Source of the DNA: Sphingomonadales bacterium
Lineage (GTDB): Bacteria > Pseudomonadota > Alphaproteobacteria > Sphingomonadales > Sphingomonadaceae
Length of the DNA: 64,000 bases
Direction of reading: 5' to 3'
Assembly: GCA_016720115.1 (NCBI GenBank)
Contig: JADJXT010000002.1
Location: forward strand, 310,001-374,000
A model generated the notes under the pieces. That model made no database searches, was not told the origin of the DNA, and saw nothing but the letters and a program-made list of their open reading frames with translations. Made by a program: the position numbers and the translations under genes. Of this stretch, positions 25,778 to 33,757 are shown piece after piece (within the stretch, counting starts at the first letter, position 1; every line of letters begins with the position of its first letter).

Positions 25778-26116
25778 TCAACCCCGTAGCGAGTCCCAGC
25801 GACCATATTCATAGGCTATCGAGCCCTCGACCAGCGTTTCCCACATTTCGGCGATAACGTCCTGAGGAATCCTCAGATCAAGGGCCGCCTTGCGGGCATT
25901 GGCGATGACTTGAGCCTTGCGGACTTCGTCGCGCACCGTATCCCGGTCCTGCTTGATCCGCGCGGCAGCATCCATATAACCGAACCGGCGGGCGAGAAGC
26001 TGTACGATCTGCGCATCCAGATCGTCGACGCCCCTCCTTACTTCCGCCATATCGATGCAGTCTGCCGGGTCTTTCACGCCCTGGAGAGAAGTTTCTGTTG
26101 TCATGGCCCGCGCCAT
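25778..26116 (-). CDS. Chorismate mutase, AroQ class
   Basis: A 112-residue all-helical enzyme that converts chorismate to prephenate for phenylalanine and tyrosine synthesis. EVRRGVDDLDAQIVQLLARR gives the first arginine of the active site, MDAAARIKQDRDTVRDEVRK the lysine and second charged residues, and EMWETLVEGSIAYEYGRW the C-terminal helix. The start could be at 26116 or the ATG four codons later. It is divergent from rpsD. Confidence 0.9.
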   Translation of the reverse strand: MARAMTTETSLQGVKDPADCIDMAEVRRGVDDLDAQIVQLLARRFGYMDAAARIKQDRDTVRDEVRKAQVIANARKAALDLRIPQDVIAEMWETLVEGSIAYEYGRWDSLRG

Positions 26117-26292
26117 TAGGGTTCTGTCAGCCTTCTGTCGAGCCGATACTTGACTTTAGCCCCACTCCCCGCCATAGGCGCGCCTTCGCAATTGACCCTG
26201 CACTCCGGTGAAGCAGGTGTCCGGCAATCCATCTGGCATGTCGCGCGGTTCCGGAAACTTGAAAAGCAACGCAATTGAAAGGACTTTGACAG

Positions 26293-26907
26293 ATGTCGAA
26301 GCGTCAGAATTCGAAGTATAAAATTGACCGTCGTTTGGGCGAGAATATCTGGGGCCGTCCCAAATCGCCCGTCAACCGCCGCGAATATGGCCCCGGCCAG
26401 CACGGTCAGCGCCGCAAGGGCAAGATTTCCGACTATGGTCTGCAGCTGCGCGCCAAGCAGAAGCTGAAGGGCTATTACGGCGACATCACCGAAAAGCAGT
26501 TCAAGCGCGCCTATCAGGAAGCGAACCGCATGAAGGGCGATACCTCGCAGAACCTCATCGGTCTGCTCGAACGCCGCCTCGACATGGTTGTCTATCGCGC
26601 CAAGTTCGCGCCGACCATCTTCGCCGCGCGTCAGCTGGTCAGCCACGGTCACCTTCGTGTCAATGGCGTGAAGTGCAACATCGCAAGCCGCCAGGTTGCA
26701 GTCGGCGACGTTATCAGCCTGGGCAACAAGGCCAAGGAAATGGCGCTGGTGATCGAAGCGCAGAGCCTGCCCGAGCGCGATATCCCCGAATATGTCAGCA
26801 CCGATGGCAACGACAAGGTCACCTTCACCCGCGTGCCCACGCTGGACGAGGTTCCCTATCCGGTAAAGATGGAACCCAATCTGGTCGTCGAATTCTATTC
26901 GCGTTAA
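26293..26907 (+). CDS. rpsD: 30S ribosomal protein S4
   Basis: A 204-residue ribosomal protein that binds 16S rRNA early in 30S assembly. The N-terminus MSKRQNSKYKIDRRLGENIW is typical of alphaproteobacterial S4, NRREYGPGQHGQRRKGKISD is conserved, and the S4 RNA-binding domain spans about residues 94-155 (RLDMVVYRAKFAPTIFAARQ). It is monocistronic here, with its own terminator, as in many alphaproteobacteria. Confidence 0.98.
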   Translation: MSKRQNSKYKIDRRLGENIWGRPKSPVNRREYGPGQHGQRRKGKISDYGLQLRAKQKLKGYYGDITEKQFKRAYQEANRMKGDTSQNLIGLLERRLDMVVYRAKFAPTIFAARQLVSHGHLRVNGVKCNIASRQVAVGDVISLGNKAKEMALVIEAQSLPERDIPEYVSTDGNDKVTFTRVPTLDEVPYPVKMEPNLVVEFYSR

Positions 26908-26931
26908 TCCGCGGTCCATCACAAATGTTCG

Positions 26932-26958
26932 AAAGAGCGGCTTCGGCCGCTCTTTTTT
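26932..26958 (+). terminator. Rho-independent terminator of rpsD
   Basis: The stem AAAGAGCGG with CCGCTCTTT has a CTTCGG tetraloop-like centre and is followed by further T residues. It lies 25 bp after the rpsD stop. Confidence 0.9.
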
Positions 26959-27000
26959 GTCTGTTCCGGGCATCCGTTCGTCGAAAATGACACCAAATCT

Positions 27001-27040
27001 GTTGCAATATTACAACATATTTTGGATTTTATCTTATAAT
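27001..27040 (+). promoter_or_regulatory. Promoter region of the outer-membrane barrel gene
   Basis: A perfect TATAAT hexamer is at 27035-27040, about 94 bp upstream of the start codon, in an AT-rich stretch unlike the rest of the window. A near-perfect inverted repeat, GTTGCAATATTACAAC at 27001-27016, overlaps the expected -35 position and may be an operator. A second hairpin, AACCAC/GTGGTT at 27091-27106, lies in the predicted leader. Confidence 0.55.
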
Positions 27041-27133
27041 TCCACACAACATTCATTGTCGTGAAAGAATTGGCTTCCTAGATATGGGGCAACCACGAAC
27101 GTGGTTTATCTCCCTTAAATCAAGGATATAAAA

Positions 27134-27577
27134 ATGAAGAAACTTCTCATTCTCGCTTCGGCTGCTGCTGCCGTGATCGCAACCCCGGCTATGGCCGCTG
27201 GCGAAGGCCGCATCGAAGGCCGTGCGGGAATCGCATGGGCTGGCGGTGCCGAAGATTTCATCGGCGGCGTTGCTGCGGGTTATGACTTCGACCTTGGCGA
27301 GACCGCTTTTGTTGGCCCCGAAGTGTCGTACGACACCGATTTCGAAGGTGCGGACCTCGTCAACATCGGCGGCCGTCTGGGCGCCAAGGTTGGCGAAAAG
27401 GGCAAGCTCTATGTCGCAGCCGCTTATGATGTTGCCGATGGCGACGAATTCAACGCAGGCGTCGGCTACCAGCACAGCCTTTCGGAAAAGCTGTACGGCA
27501 AGGTTGAATATCGCCGTTACTTCTACAACGGCACCGATACCAATGTTGCGGGCGTCGGTTTTGGCCTGAAGTTCTAA
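27134..27577 (+). CDS. Small outer-membrane beta-barrel protein
   Basis: A 147-residue exported protein. The signal peptide runs to AMAAGEG (residue about 22). The mature chain has eight or so amphipathic strands (GRIEGRAGIAWAGG, FIGGVAAGYDFDLG, KLYVAAAYDVADG) and ends in phenylalanine (VAGVGFGLKF), the usual outer-membrane insertion signal. It resembles small OmpA/OmpW-like barrels and opacity proteins. It has a strong promoter-like region and its own terminator, consistent with an abundant protein. Confidence 0.8.
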   Translation: MKKLLILASAAAAVIATPAMAAGEGRIEGRAGIAWAGGAEDFIGGVAAGYDFDLGETAFVGPEVSYDTDFEGADLVNIGGRLGAKVGEKGKLYVAAAYDVADGDEFNAGVGYQHSLSEKLYGKVEYRRYFYNGTDTNVAGVGFGLKF

Positions 27578-27599
27578 GCTTCAAACAAATGACATAAGG

Positions 27600-27629
27600 G
27601 GCGGTTCCAGCAATGGAGCCGCCTTTTTT
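27600..27629 (+). terminator. Rho-independent terminator of the barrel protein gene
   Basis: GGCGGTTCCA pairs with TGGAGCCGCC (one G-U pair) around a 4-nt loop, followed by six T. It starts 23 bp after the stop codon. Confidence 0.92.
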
Positions 27630-27686
27630 GTTTGAGCGCGACAACCACCTCTGGCAGAAGCGCCGCAATCAAATTTGGAGAATGAC

Positions 27687-29369
27687 ATGCGCCTTTTGAC
27701 GCTCGCCCTTGTTTCCGCGCTTGCCCTTTCGGGGTGCAAGAAGATCGACGATGCTTCGTCGGGCCAACTGCCTGATGTTGCAGTTCCCGATTTATCCGAA
27801 GCAACGATGAAGGACATTACCCGCACACTTTCATCCGACGCCTTTGAAGGCCGCGCGCCCGGCACCGCAGGAGAGGAAAAAACCGTCGCGCTGATGATTG
27901 AGAAATTCAAGGCAGCCGGCCTTGAACCCGGCAATCCATCTGGCAGCAAGGATGGCGGCTGGACGCAGGACGTGCCGCTTGTAGAGATTGCAGCCAAGAA
28001 TTTCTCGCCCCTCACAGTCACGGGCAAGGATGGCAAGGCCATGAGCTTTGCCTATGGCACCGAATTTGTCGCTGGCAGCTATCAGGAGCAGGCAAAGGTC
28101 GACATCAAGGACAGCGACGTCGTGTTCGTCGGCTATGGCATCAACGCGCCCGAAAAGAACTGGAACGACTATGACGGTGTCGATGTAAAGGGCAAGACCG
28201 TCCTCATCCTCATCAACGATCCCGATTTCGATACAACGGGCCTGGAAGGGCCGTTCGGCGGCAAGGCAATGACCTATTATGGCCGCTGGACTTACAAATT
28301 TGAGGAAGCCGCGCGTCAGGGTGCCGCCGCTGCACTGATCGTGCACGATACAGCACCGGCTGCCTATGGCTGGAATGTGGTGAATTCCAGCTGGACCGGC
28401 CCGCAATTCCTTGCCCAATCCAAAAATGGCGGCGCAGACCAGACCAAGGCCAATGGCTGGGTGCAAAAGGATGTCGCGGCAAAGATCATGGCTGCTGGCG
28501 GTCAGGATCTGGCGAAGGCAATGGGTGCCGCCAAGAAGAAGGGCTTCAAGGCCATTCCATTGGGGCTGAAAGCCGGTGTCAGTTTTGAAAATGCCATATC
28601 GAAAAAGAACAGCCGCAATATCGTCGGCATATTGAAAGGGGCCAAGCGCCCTGACGAATATGTACTCTACACCGGGCATTGGGACCATCTGGGGCGCTGC
28701 ACGCCGGTTGATGGCGATGAAATCTGCAACGGCGCAGTCGATAACGCGACCGGCACTGCTGCACTGGTTGCGCTTGCCGAAGCGCACAAGAAAGCAGGTG
28801 TACCGGATCGCAGCATCGTTTTCCTCGCGGTAACGGCCGAGGAGTCCGGCTTGCTGGGATCCAAATATTACGCCGAAAATCCGATCTATCCGCTGGCACA
28901 GACCGTCGGCGGCGTGAACATGGACGCTTTTTCGATGACAGGCCCGGCCAAGAACCTGACCGTCATCGGCATGGGCAAGTCCGACCTCGACGCCTATCTG
29001 AATGCCGCTGCAAAGATCGAAGGTCGCACGCCCGATCGCGAGCCCACCCCTGAAAAGGGCTTCTATTACCGTTCGGACCATTTCAGCTTCGCCAAACTGG
29101 GCGTGCCGATGGTCTATTTCGAAGGTGGCGACGATCTGATCAACGGCGGCAAGGAAGCCGCCGAGAAGGCAGCCAAGGATTATGAGGAAAATCGTTATCA
29201 TGCACCCGGCGACGAATTTGAAGAAAGCTGGAACTGGGCAGGCGTGATGGCCGATCTGCGCCTCTATTACCGCGTCGGGCGGATGCTCGCGATGACCAGC
29301 GCCTGGCCCAATTGGGTCGAGGGTGACGAATTCCGCGCCATCCGCGACAAGAGCCGCGCCGGGAAGTAA
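27687..29369 (+). CDS. M28 family metallopeptidase lipoprotein with PA domain
   Basis: A 560-residue lipoprotein: the lipobox LSGC gives a lipidated Cys17. A protease-associated insert spans about residues 130-280, and the catalytic domain follows. Zinc ligands and catalytic residues are visible in YTGHWDHLGRC, NGAVDNATGTAALVALA, VTAEESGLLGSKYY and the late RSDHFSFAKLGVP. Family members are aminopeptidases. ATG 27687 was preferred over the TTG at 27675 because TTGGAG there serves as the ribosome binding site. The agmatine deiminase gene follows after 5 bp. Confidence 0.9.
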   Translation: MRLLTLALVSALALSGCKKIDDASSGQLPDVAVPDLSEATMKDITRTLSSDAFEGRAPGTAGEEKTVALMIEKFKAAGLEPGNPSGSKDGGWTQDVPLVEIAAKNFSPLTVTGKDGKAMSFAYGTEFVAGSYQEQAKVDIKDSDVVFVGYGINAPEKNWNDYDGVDVKGKTVLILINDPDFDTTGLEGPFGGKAMTYYGRWTYKFEEAARQGAAAALIVHDTAPAAYGWNVVNSSWTGPQFLAQSKNGGADQTKANGWVQKDVAAKIMAAGGQDLAKAMGAAKKKGFKAIPLGLKAGVSFENAISKKNSRNIVGILKGAKRPDEYVLYTGHWDHLGRCTPVDGDEICNGAVDNATGTAALVALAEAHKKAGVPDRSIVFLAVTAEESGLLGSKYYAENPIYPLAQTVGGVNMDAFSMTGPAKNLTVIGMGKSDLDAYLNAAAKIEGRTPDREPTPEKGFYYRSDHFSFAKLGVPMVYFEGGDDLINGGKEAAEKAAKDYEENRYHAPGDEFEESWNWAGVMADLRLYYRVGRMLAMTSAWPNWVEGDEFRAIRDKSRAGK

Positions 29370-29374
29370 GGCCC

Positions 29375-30355
29375 ATGCCCCAACGCATGTTGCCCGAATG
29401 GGCACCGCATGAACGCGTCTGGATTGGCTTTCCATCCGATCCAGACGCTTGGGGCGCCCCGCTGGCTGAGGCGCAGCGCCAGATCGCGACTTTTGCCAAC
29501 GCCGTTCATGACGGCGGCAATGGCGAGACCGTGCATCTGATTGCCAAGGGGGGCAAAGTGGCCGAACGGGCACGCGACCTGTGCGACGCGGGCGTGATTG
29601 TTGAAGACCGGCTTATCGGTGATGTCTGGCTACGCGACACCGGCTGCATTATCGTTGGCAATGGGCCTTCCCGCACCGCCCGCAATTTCGGTTTCAACGG
29701 CTGGGGCAATCGTTTTGACTATGAAGGCGATCAGACGATAGGGCGCGAGCTTGCTGAGGCAGCTGGCTTTCCCGTTACCGATTGCGACTGGGTGCTTGAA
29801 GGCGGATCGATCGATGTCGATGGAGAGGGCTTGGCTGTTACCACGGTCGACTGCCTGCTCAATCCCAACCGTAATCCTGCGCTCGATCGCGAAGCCATCG
29901 AAGCGCGGCTGGCCCGCGATCTGGGGGTCGACCGGTTGCTCTGGCTGGGTGACGGCCTCGCCAACGACCATACCGATGGCCATGTCGACAATCTGGCGCG
30001 TTTTGTGGCGGCCAACCACCTGGTCATTCCCGAAGCGCGCGATGCCGACGATCCCAATGCGTCGGTCTATGCCGACGCCAGACGCCGCGCTGAAACCTTT
30101 GGCTGTAAGGTAACGCCCCTACCCTCCGTCGGCCGCTTCGAACAGGATGGGGAAGCCGTGCCCGCAAGCTATATGAATTTCTATATCGGCAACAGCACAG
30201 TCGTCGTTCCTGTTTATGACAGCAAATATGATGAGGACGCATTGTCGACGCTTGAACCGCTGTTCCCTGGCCGGAAGATTGTCGGTCTGCGCGCCGACGC
30301 CGTGCTGACCGGCGGCGGCAGCTTCCATTGTTCGAGCCAGCAAGTGCCGCTTTGA
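29375..30355 (+). CDS. aguA: Agmatine deiminase family protein
   Basis: A 326-residue enzyme of the guanidine-modifying fold that converts agmatine to N-carbamoylputrescine and ammonia. PEWAPHERVWIGFPSD is the N-terminal signature, DVWLRDTGC carries a catalytic acid, NDHTDGHVDNLARF the histidine and GGGSFHCSSQQVPL the nucleophilic cysteine. The partner aguB lies 990 bp downstream on the same strand, separated by a methyltransferase gene. Peptidyl-arginine deiminase is the older name for this family, but the pairing with aguB supports agmatine as substrate. Confidence 0.93.
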   Translation: MPQRMLPEWAPHERVWIGFPSDPDAWGAPLAEAQRQIATFANAVHDGGNGETVHLIAKGGKVAERARDLCDAGVIVEDRLIGDVWLRDTGCIIVGNGPSRTARNFGFNGWGNRFDYEGDQTIGRELAEAAGFPVTDCDWVLEGGSIDVDGEGLAVTTVDCLLNPNRNPALDREAIEARLARDLGVDRLLWLGDGLANDHTDGHVDNLARFVAANHLVIPEARDADDPNASVYADARRRAETFGCKVTPLPSVGRFEQDGEAVPASYMNFYIGNSTVVVPVYDSKYDEDALSTLEPLFPGRKIVGLRADAVLTGGGSFHCSSQQVPL

Positions 30356-30423
30356 CCATATTCCCTTGCAGCGCAAGCTGGCGCATAAGCAGTGCAGTGA
30401 ATCCAGGAGAGAGGACCTTCCCC

Positions 30424-31284
30424 ATGAAAATGAAGCTATTCCTTGCTTTGGCGGCAACCGCACTTTCGGCGCCAGCCTTCGCCGACAGTCACGGTCACAA
30501 GCATGACGCCGCGCATGATGCGATGCACAAGGCACATACGGAGAAAATGGCCAAAATCCTCGCCGATCCGTCGCGGGCCGAGGACAGCAAGCGCGACAAA
30601 TATCGCCACCCGGCAGAAACCTTCGAATTTTTCCGCATTCACCCCGACCATGTCGTCGGCGAATATGCGCCCGGCGGCGAATGGATCTCGCGCATCCTTG
30701 GCCGCTATATGGAACCGGGCAAGTTCAACGGCCTCTATTTCAGCACCACCGTCTTTGCTGACGAAAAGACCCGCGAAGGTGTGAAGGCCGGGGCAGCCAA
30801 ATTCCCTGACGATGTTGCAAAAGTCACCGGTCGCCCCGCAACCGACTATGCCGCCTTCACGCTCGATGCGATTCCCGAAGGTGCAAAAGGCAGTTTTGAC
30901 CGGATCATCGTCATGCGCATGATGCACAATTTGCAACGCTGGAACATGGCCGATCAGGAAATCAAGCGGATGCGCGATTTGCTGAAGGATGACGGCCTGC
31001 TCGGCATCGAACAACACCGCGCAAAGGCAGACGCGCCCTATAGCTATGCCGATGGCGGCAAAGGCTATCTGCGCGAAGCCGATGTCATCAAATTCATGGA
31101 AGCGAACGGTTTCGAACTCGTCGCCAAGAGTGAGATCAACGCCAATCCGAAGGATAGCGCAAACTGGCCTGATGGCGTATGGACGCTGCCCCCTGCCCTA
31201 CGCCTGAAAGACGTGGACAAGGCGAAATATGAGGCCATTGGCGAGAGCGACCGGATGACGCTGCTGTTCAGGAAACGCCCCTGA
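30424..31284 (+). CDS. Exported class I SAM-dependent methyltransferase-like protein
   Basis: A 286-residue protein with a signal peptide (MKMKLFLALAATALSAPAFA) and a histidine-rich start to the mature chain (DSHGHKHDAAHDAMHK). The rest looks like a Rossmann methyltransferase: EYAPGGEWISRILGRYMEPG resembles motif I but with an aberrant glycine loop, FDRIIVMRMMHNLQRW resembles motif IV, and LKDDGLLGIEQHRA follows. A methyltransferase outside the cytoplasm would lack an obvious SAM source, so it may have lost that activity. It sits between aguA and aguB. Confidence 0.75.
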   Translation: MKMKLFLALAATALSAPAFADSHGHKHDAAHDAMHKAHTEKMAKILADPSRAEDSKRDKYRHPAETFEFFRIHPDHVVGEYAPGGEWISRILGRYMEPGKFNGLYFSTTVFADEKTREGVKAGAAKFPDDVAKVTGRPATDYAAFTLDAIPEGAKGSFDRIIVMRMMHNLQRWNMADQEIKRMRDLLKDDGLLGIEQHRAKADAPYSYADGGKGYLREADVIKFMEANGFELVAKSEINANPKDSANWPDGVWTLPPALRLKDVDKAKYEAIGESDRMTLLFRKRP

Positions 31285-31345
31285 GCGCTGAGATATCCGA
31301 CAATCGGGATTGCCGCACCTTTCGGGGTGCGGCTATAACCGCCGG

Positions 31346-32212
31346 ATGAAACGCAACATTACCGTCGCCGCGCTGCAACTACCGCTTGCATGCAGCGAAA
31401 GCGAGAATATCGACGCCGTCTCCGCGCTGGTCGAAAAGGCCGCGGACGATGGTGCGCAGATCGTCCTGCCGCCCGAACTGTTTTCGGGCCCCTATTTCTG
31501 CAAGACGCAGGAAGAGGCGCATTTTGCGCTCGCGCGCCCGACGCTGGAACATCCTTCGGTGCAAGCCATGGTGAAGCTGGCGAAGAAATTGAAGGTCGCG
31601 ATCCCCACCAGTTTCTTTGAACGCGACGGTTCGCATTTCTACAACACGCTGGCGATGATCGATGCCGGTGGCGAAATCCTTGGCACCTATCGAAAAAGCC
31701 ACATCCCCGATGGTCCCGGCTATCAGGAGAAATATTATTTCCGCCCCGGCAATACCGGCTTCAAGGTTTGGGATGTGTTCGGCACGCGCATCGGCATCGG
31801 CATCTGTTGGGATCAATGGTATCCCGAATGCGCGCGGACCATGGCATTGATGGGTGCAGAACTGCTATTCTATCCAACCGCCATCGGCGCCGAGCCGCAG
31901 GATGCAACGCTCGATACGCGTCATATGTGGCGGCGGGCGATGGTGGGGCATGCGGTGTCGAACTGTATGCCCGTGATCGCCGCCAATCGCATCGGCGCCG
32001 AGGGCGACCATGGCGGAAGCCCGCAAAAATTCTACGGCACCAGCTTCATCGCCAATGAATGGGGCGATATTATCTGCGATCTGGACGACAACGAAACTGG
32101 CGTACTGGTGGCAGATTTCGATCTCGAACAGGCCAGTTTGCACCGCGCCAGCATGGGATTTTTCCGCGATCGCAGGCCGCAGCTTTACGGGCGGCTGGTG
32201 GAGGATATCTGA
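31346..32212 (+). CDS. aguB: N-carbamoylputrescine amidohydrolase
   Basis: A 288-residue nitrilase-superfamily enzyme that hydrolyses N-carbamoylputrescine to putrescine, CO2 and ammonia. The Glu-Lys-Cys triad is visible in LPPELFSGPYF, YRKSHIPDGPGYQEKYYF and GIGICWDQWYPECAR. GTSFIANEWGDI near the C-terminus is also conserved. The upstream open frame was trimmed to ATG 31346, which gives the normal start KRNITVAALQ. The stop overlaps the CTG start proposed for folK by 4 bp. Confidence 0.94.
   Translation: MKRNITVAALQLPLACSESENIDAVSALVEKAADDGAQIVLPPELFSGPYFCKTQEEAHFALARPTLEHPSVQAMVKLAKKLKVAIPTSFFERDGSHFYNTLAMIDAGGEILGTYRKSHIPDGPGYQEKYYFRPGNTGFKVWDVFGTRIGIGICWDQWYPECARTMALMGAELLFYPTAIGAEPQDATLDTRHMWRRAMVGHAVSNCMPVIAANRIGAEGDHGGSPQKFYGTSFIANEWGDIICDLDDNETGVLVADFDLEQASLHRASMGFFRDRRPQLYGRLVEDI
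32200..32204 (+). promoter_or_regulatory. Ribosome binding site that fixes the folK CTG start
   Basis: GGAGG ends 4 bp before CTG 32209. There is no ATG, GTG or TTG at a suitable distance, so this strong site argues for initiation at CTG. Confidence 0.6.
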
Positions 32213-32712
32213 ACCGGCATCTCTATTTGATCGCGCTCGGGTCCAACCAGCCGCATCGGCTGGCAGGCACGCCCCGAGCGCTTTTGGCGCAAGCCATCGA
32301 TGCGCTGGAGATGGCGGATATCGATGTCTTTGCCCATTCGCGCATTGTCGATTCCGCGCCCGTTGGACCGTCACACCGCCAATATGCGAACGCAGCGGCT
32401 CTTGTCGCGACCATGCTGGAGCCGGTACAACTGCTTCGCCGCCTGCACATGATCGAGCACCATTTCGGCCGCGAACGGCGCGGGCAGCGGTGGCAGGCGC
32501 GACCGCTCGATCTCGACCTCATCCTGTGGTCGGGTGGTATCTGGGTTTCCGCAAATCCCCCGCTGGCAATCCCGCACCCTTCCTTTCGCGAACGGGCGTT
32601 CGTCCTGGCGCCATCGGTGGAAATTGCGGCGGACTTGCGCGATCCGGTGACCGGCCTGTCGCTGCGGCAACTTTTTCATCGCCTCAATCGCCCCAAGCCG
32701 CTTGACCGTTAG
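32209..32712 (+). CDS. folK: HPPK, 2-amino-4-hydroxy-6-hydroxymethyldihydropteridine diphosphokinase
   Basis: A 167-residue folate-pathway enzyme that transfers pyrophosphate from ATP to the pterin. YLIALGSNQPHRL near the N-terminus, RRGQRWQARPLDLDLILW in the middle and IPHPSFRERAFVLAPSVEIA near the end are the family signatures. The frame has no ATG in the right place. CTG 32209 overlaps the aguB stop as CTGA and has a GGAGG four bases upstream, so I propose it as the start. The alternative TTG at 32227 would cut the first strand. Confidence 0.87.
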   Translation: MNRHLYLIALGSNQPHRLAGTPRALLAQAIDALEMADIDVFAHSRIVDSAPVGPSHRQYANAAALVATMLEPVQLLRRLHMIEHHFGRERRGQRWQARPLDLDLILWSGGIWVSANPPLAIPHPSFRERAFVLAPSVEIAADLRDPVTGLSLRQLFHRLNRPKPLDR

Positions 32713-32768
32713 CAAAGCCCGCATTAGGGGGAGCGCTCCTGAACGCGCGGAGATTTCCGCGCCGCGAT

Positions 32769-32844
32769 GGGCCCTTAGCTCAGTCGGTAGAGCAACTGAC
32801 TTTTAATCAGTAGGTCGCTGGTTCGAATCCAGCAGGGCTCACCA
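32769..32844 (+). tRNA. tRNA-Lys (anticodon TTT)
   Basis: A 76-nt cloverleaf with encoded CCA. The acceptor stem is GGGCCCT with AGGGCTC (one G-U pair), the anticodon stem ACTGA/TCAGT encloses loop CTTTTAA with anticodon TTT, and the T-arm reads GCTGG-TTCGAAT-CCAGC. An IS element starts about 70 bp downstream. Confidence 0.98.
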
Positions 32845-32913
32845 TAATATATCTATTTTTCATATATTTATTGCGTAGCAGAATTTCGTCTTAGTCCTTG
32901 CAGCGGTCACTAG

Positions 32914-33753
32914 GGTCCGGACTCATTAGAGCCACCAGATGACGGTGGCGGCGATGGCGATGGTTGCCATGAAGTTTTTGATATTGCGGTCGAAGCGCGT
33001 GGCGACCCGTCGCCAGTCTTTGAAGCGACAGAACATGCGCTCGATGATGTTGCGCTGCTTGTAGATTTTGGCATCGAAGGGGTGCTGGATGCGGCGGTTG
33101 CGCTTGGGCGGTATGACGACTTGGGTGCCGCGTTCTTCCAGCCATGCGCGCAGGTCGTTGCTGCAATAGCCTTTGTCTCCGACCAGTTCGGCAGAGGGCG
33201 GGATGGCCGCGATACACTGCTTGGCAACGCGCATATCGTGCACATTTCCGGGGGTTATCATCAGCACATGCGGCCTGCCCTTCACATCGCAGATGGCGTG
33301 GACCTTGCTGTTCCTGCCTCCCCGTGTCTGGCCGATACCATTGGCCAAGGCCCCCCTTTTGCGCCGCCTGCTGTCCGATGTGCCTTGATGCAGGTGCTGT
33401 CGATGAAGAGCCTGTCCGGTACGCCCTCGGCTCCGGCAAGAGCACTGAAGATGCCTTCCCAGATGCCGCGCTCGGCCCAGCGCACGAAGCGGTTGTAGAG
33501 TGTCTTTTGGGACCATAAACCGCCGGACAATCGCCCCAACGCCCGCCACTTTGCAGCGCATGGACTATCCCCGAGAGCACACGGCGATCGTCAACCCGCC
33601 GCGCTCCCTTGCCGTTCACTGGCAACAATGGCTCGATCCGGGACCACTGACTATCTGAAAACCAAAAGAAATCTGTCATCGTCAATGCCTCCCCACACAA
33701 GGCAATGAATCACATCACAGCAGCTTTGCGAATCCGCTTATTGGGTCCGGACC
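32914..33753 (-). mobile_element. IS5-family insertion sequence, 840 bp
   Basis: Terminal inverted repeats begin GGTCCGGACTCATTAG at the left end (32914) and, on the complementary strand, GGTCCGGACCCAATAAG at the right end (33753). The element is flanked by the 4-bp direct repeat CTAG at 32910-32913 and 33754-33757, the target duplication expected for IS5-type elements. The single transposase on the minus strand needs two -1 shifts to be read in full. The intact ends and target duplication point to insertion that is not ancient. Confidence 0.9.
32926..33679 (-). pseudogene. IS5-family (IS427-like) DDE transposase, double frameshift
   Basis: The N-terminus from ATG 33679 reads MTDFFWFSDSQWSRIEPLLP and runs to VYGPK. 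Homology then continues in the -1 frame from KTLYNRFVRWAERGIWEG to IDSTCIKAHRTAGGAKGG, then in another -1 frame from ALANGIGQTRGGRNSKVHAI to AIAATVIWWL at 32926. The second shift lies on AAAAGGGGGG, a site typical of programmed frameshifting in this IS group. The first lies at CCCAAAAGAC, where one lost A in a run of five would explain it and is probably a real mutation. DDE residues appear in IDSTCIK, VGDKGY and NIIERMF. Confidence 0.85.
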
Positions 33754-33757
33754 CTAG

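Noticed and set aside
27831..29573. Minus-strand open frame of 580 codons
   Set aside because: It is antisense to the M28 peptidase and agmatine deiminase genes, whose family motifs are clear on the plus strand. It is a GC-driven shadow.
33082..33498. Plus-strand open frames inside the IS element
   Set aside because: They are antisense to the transposase, whose DDE motifs are clear on the minus strand.
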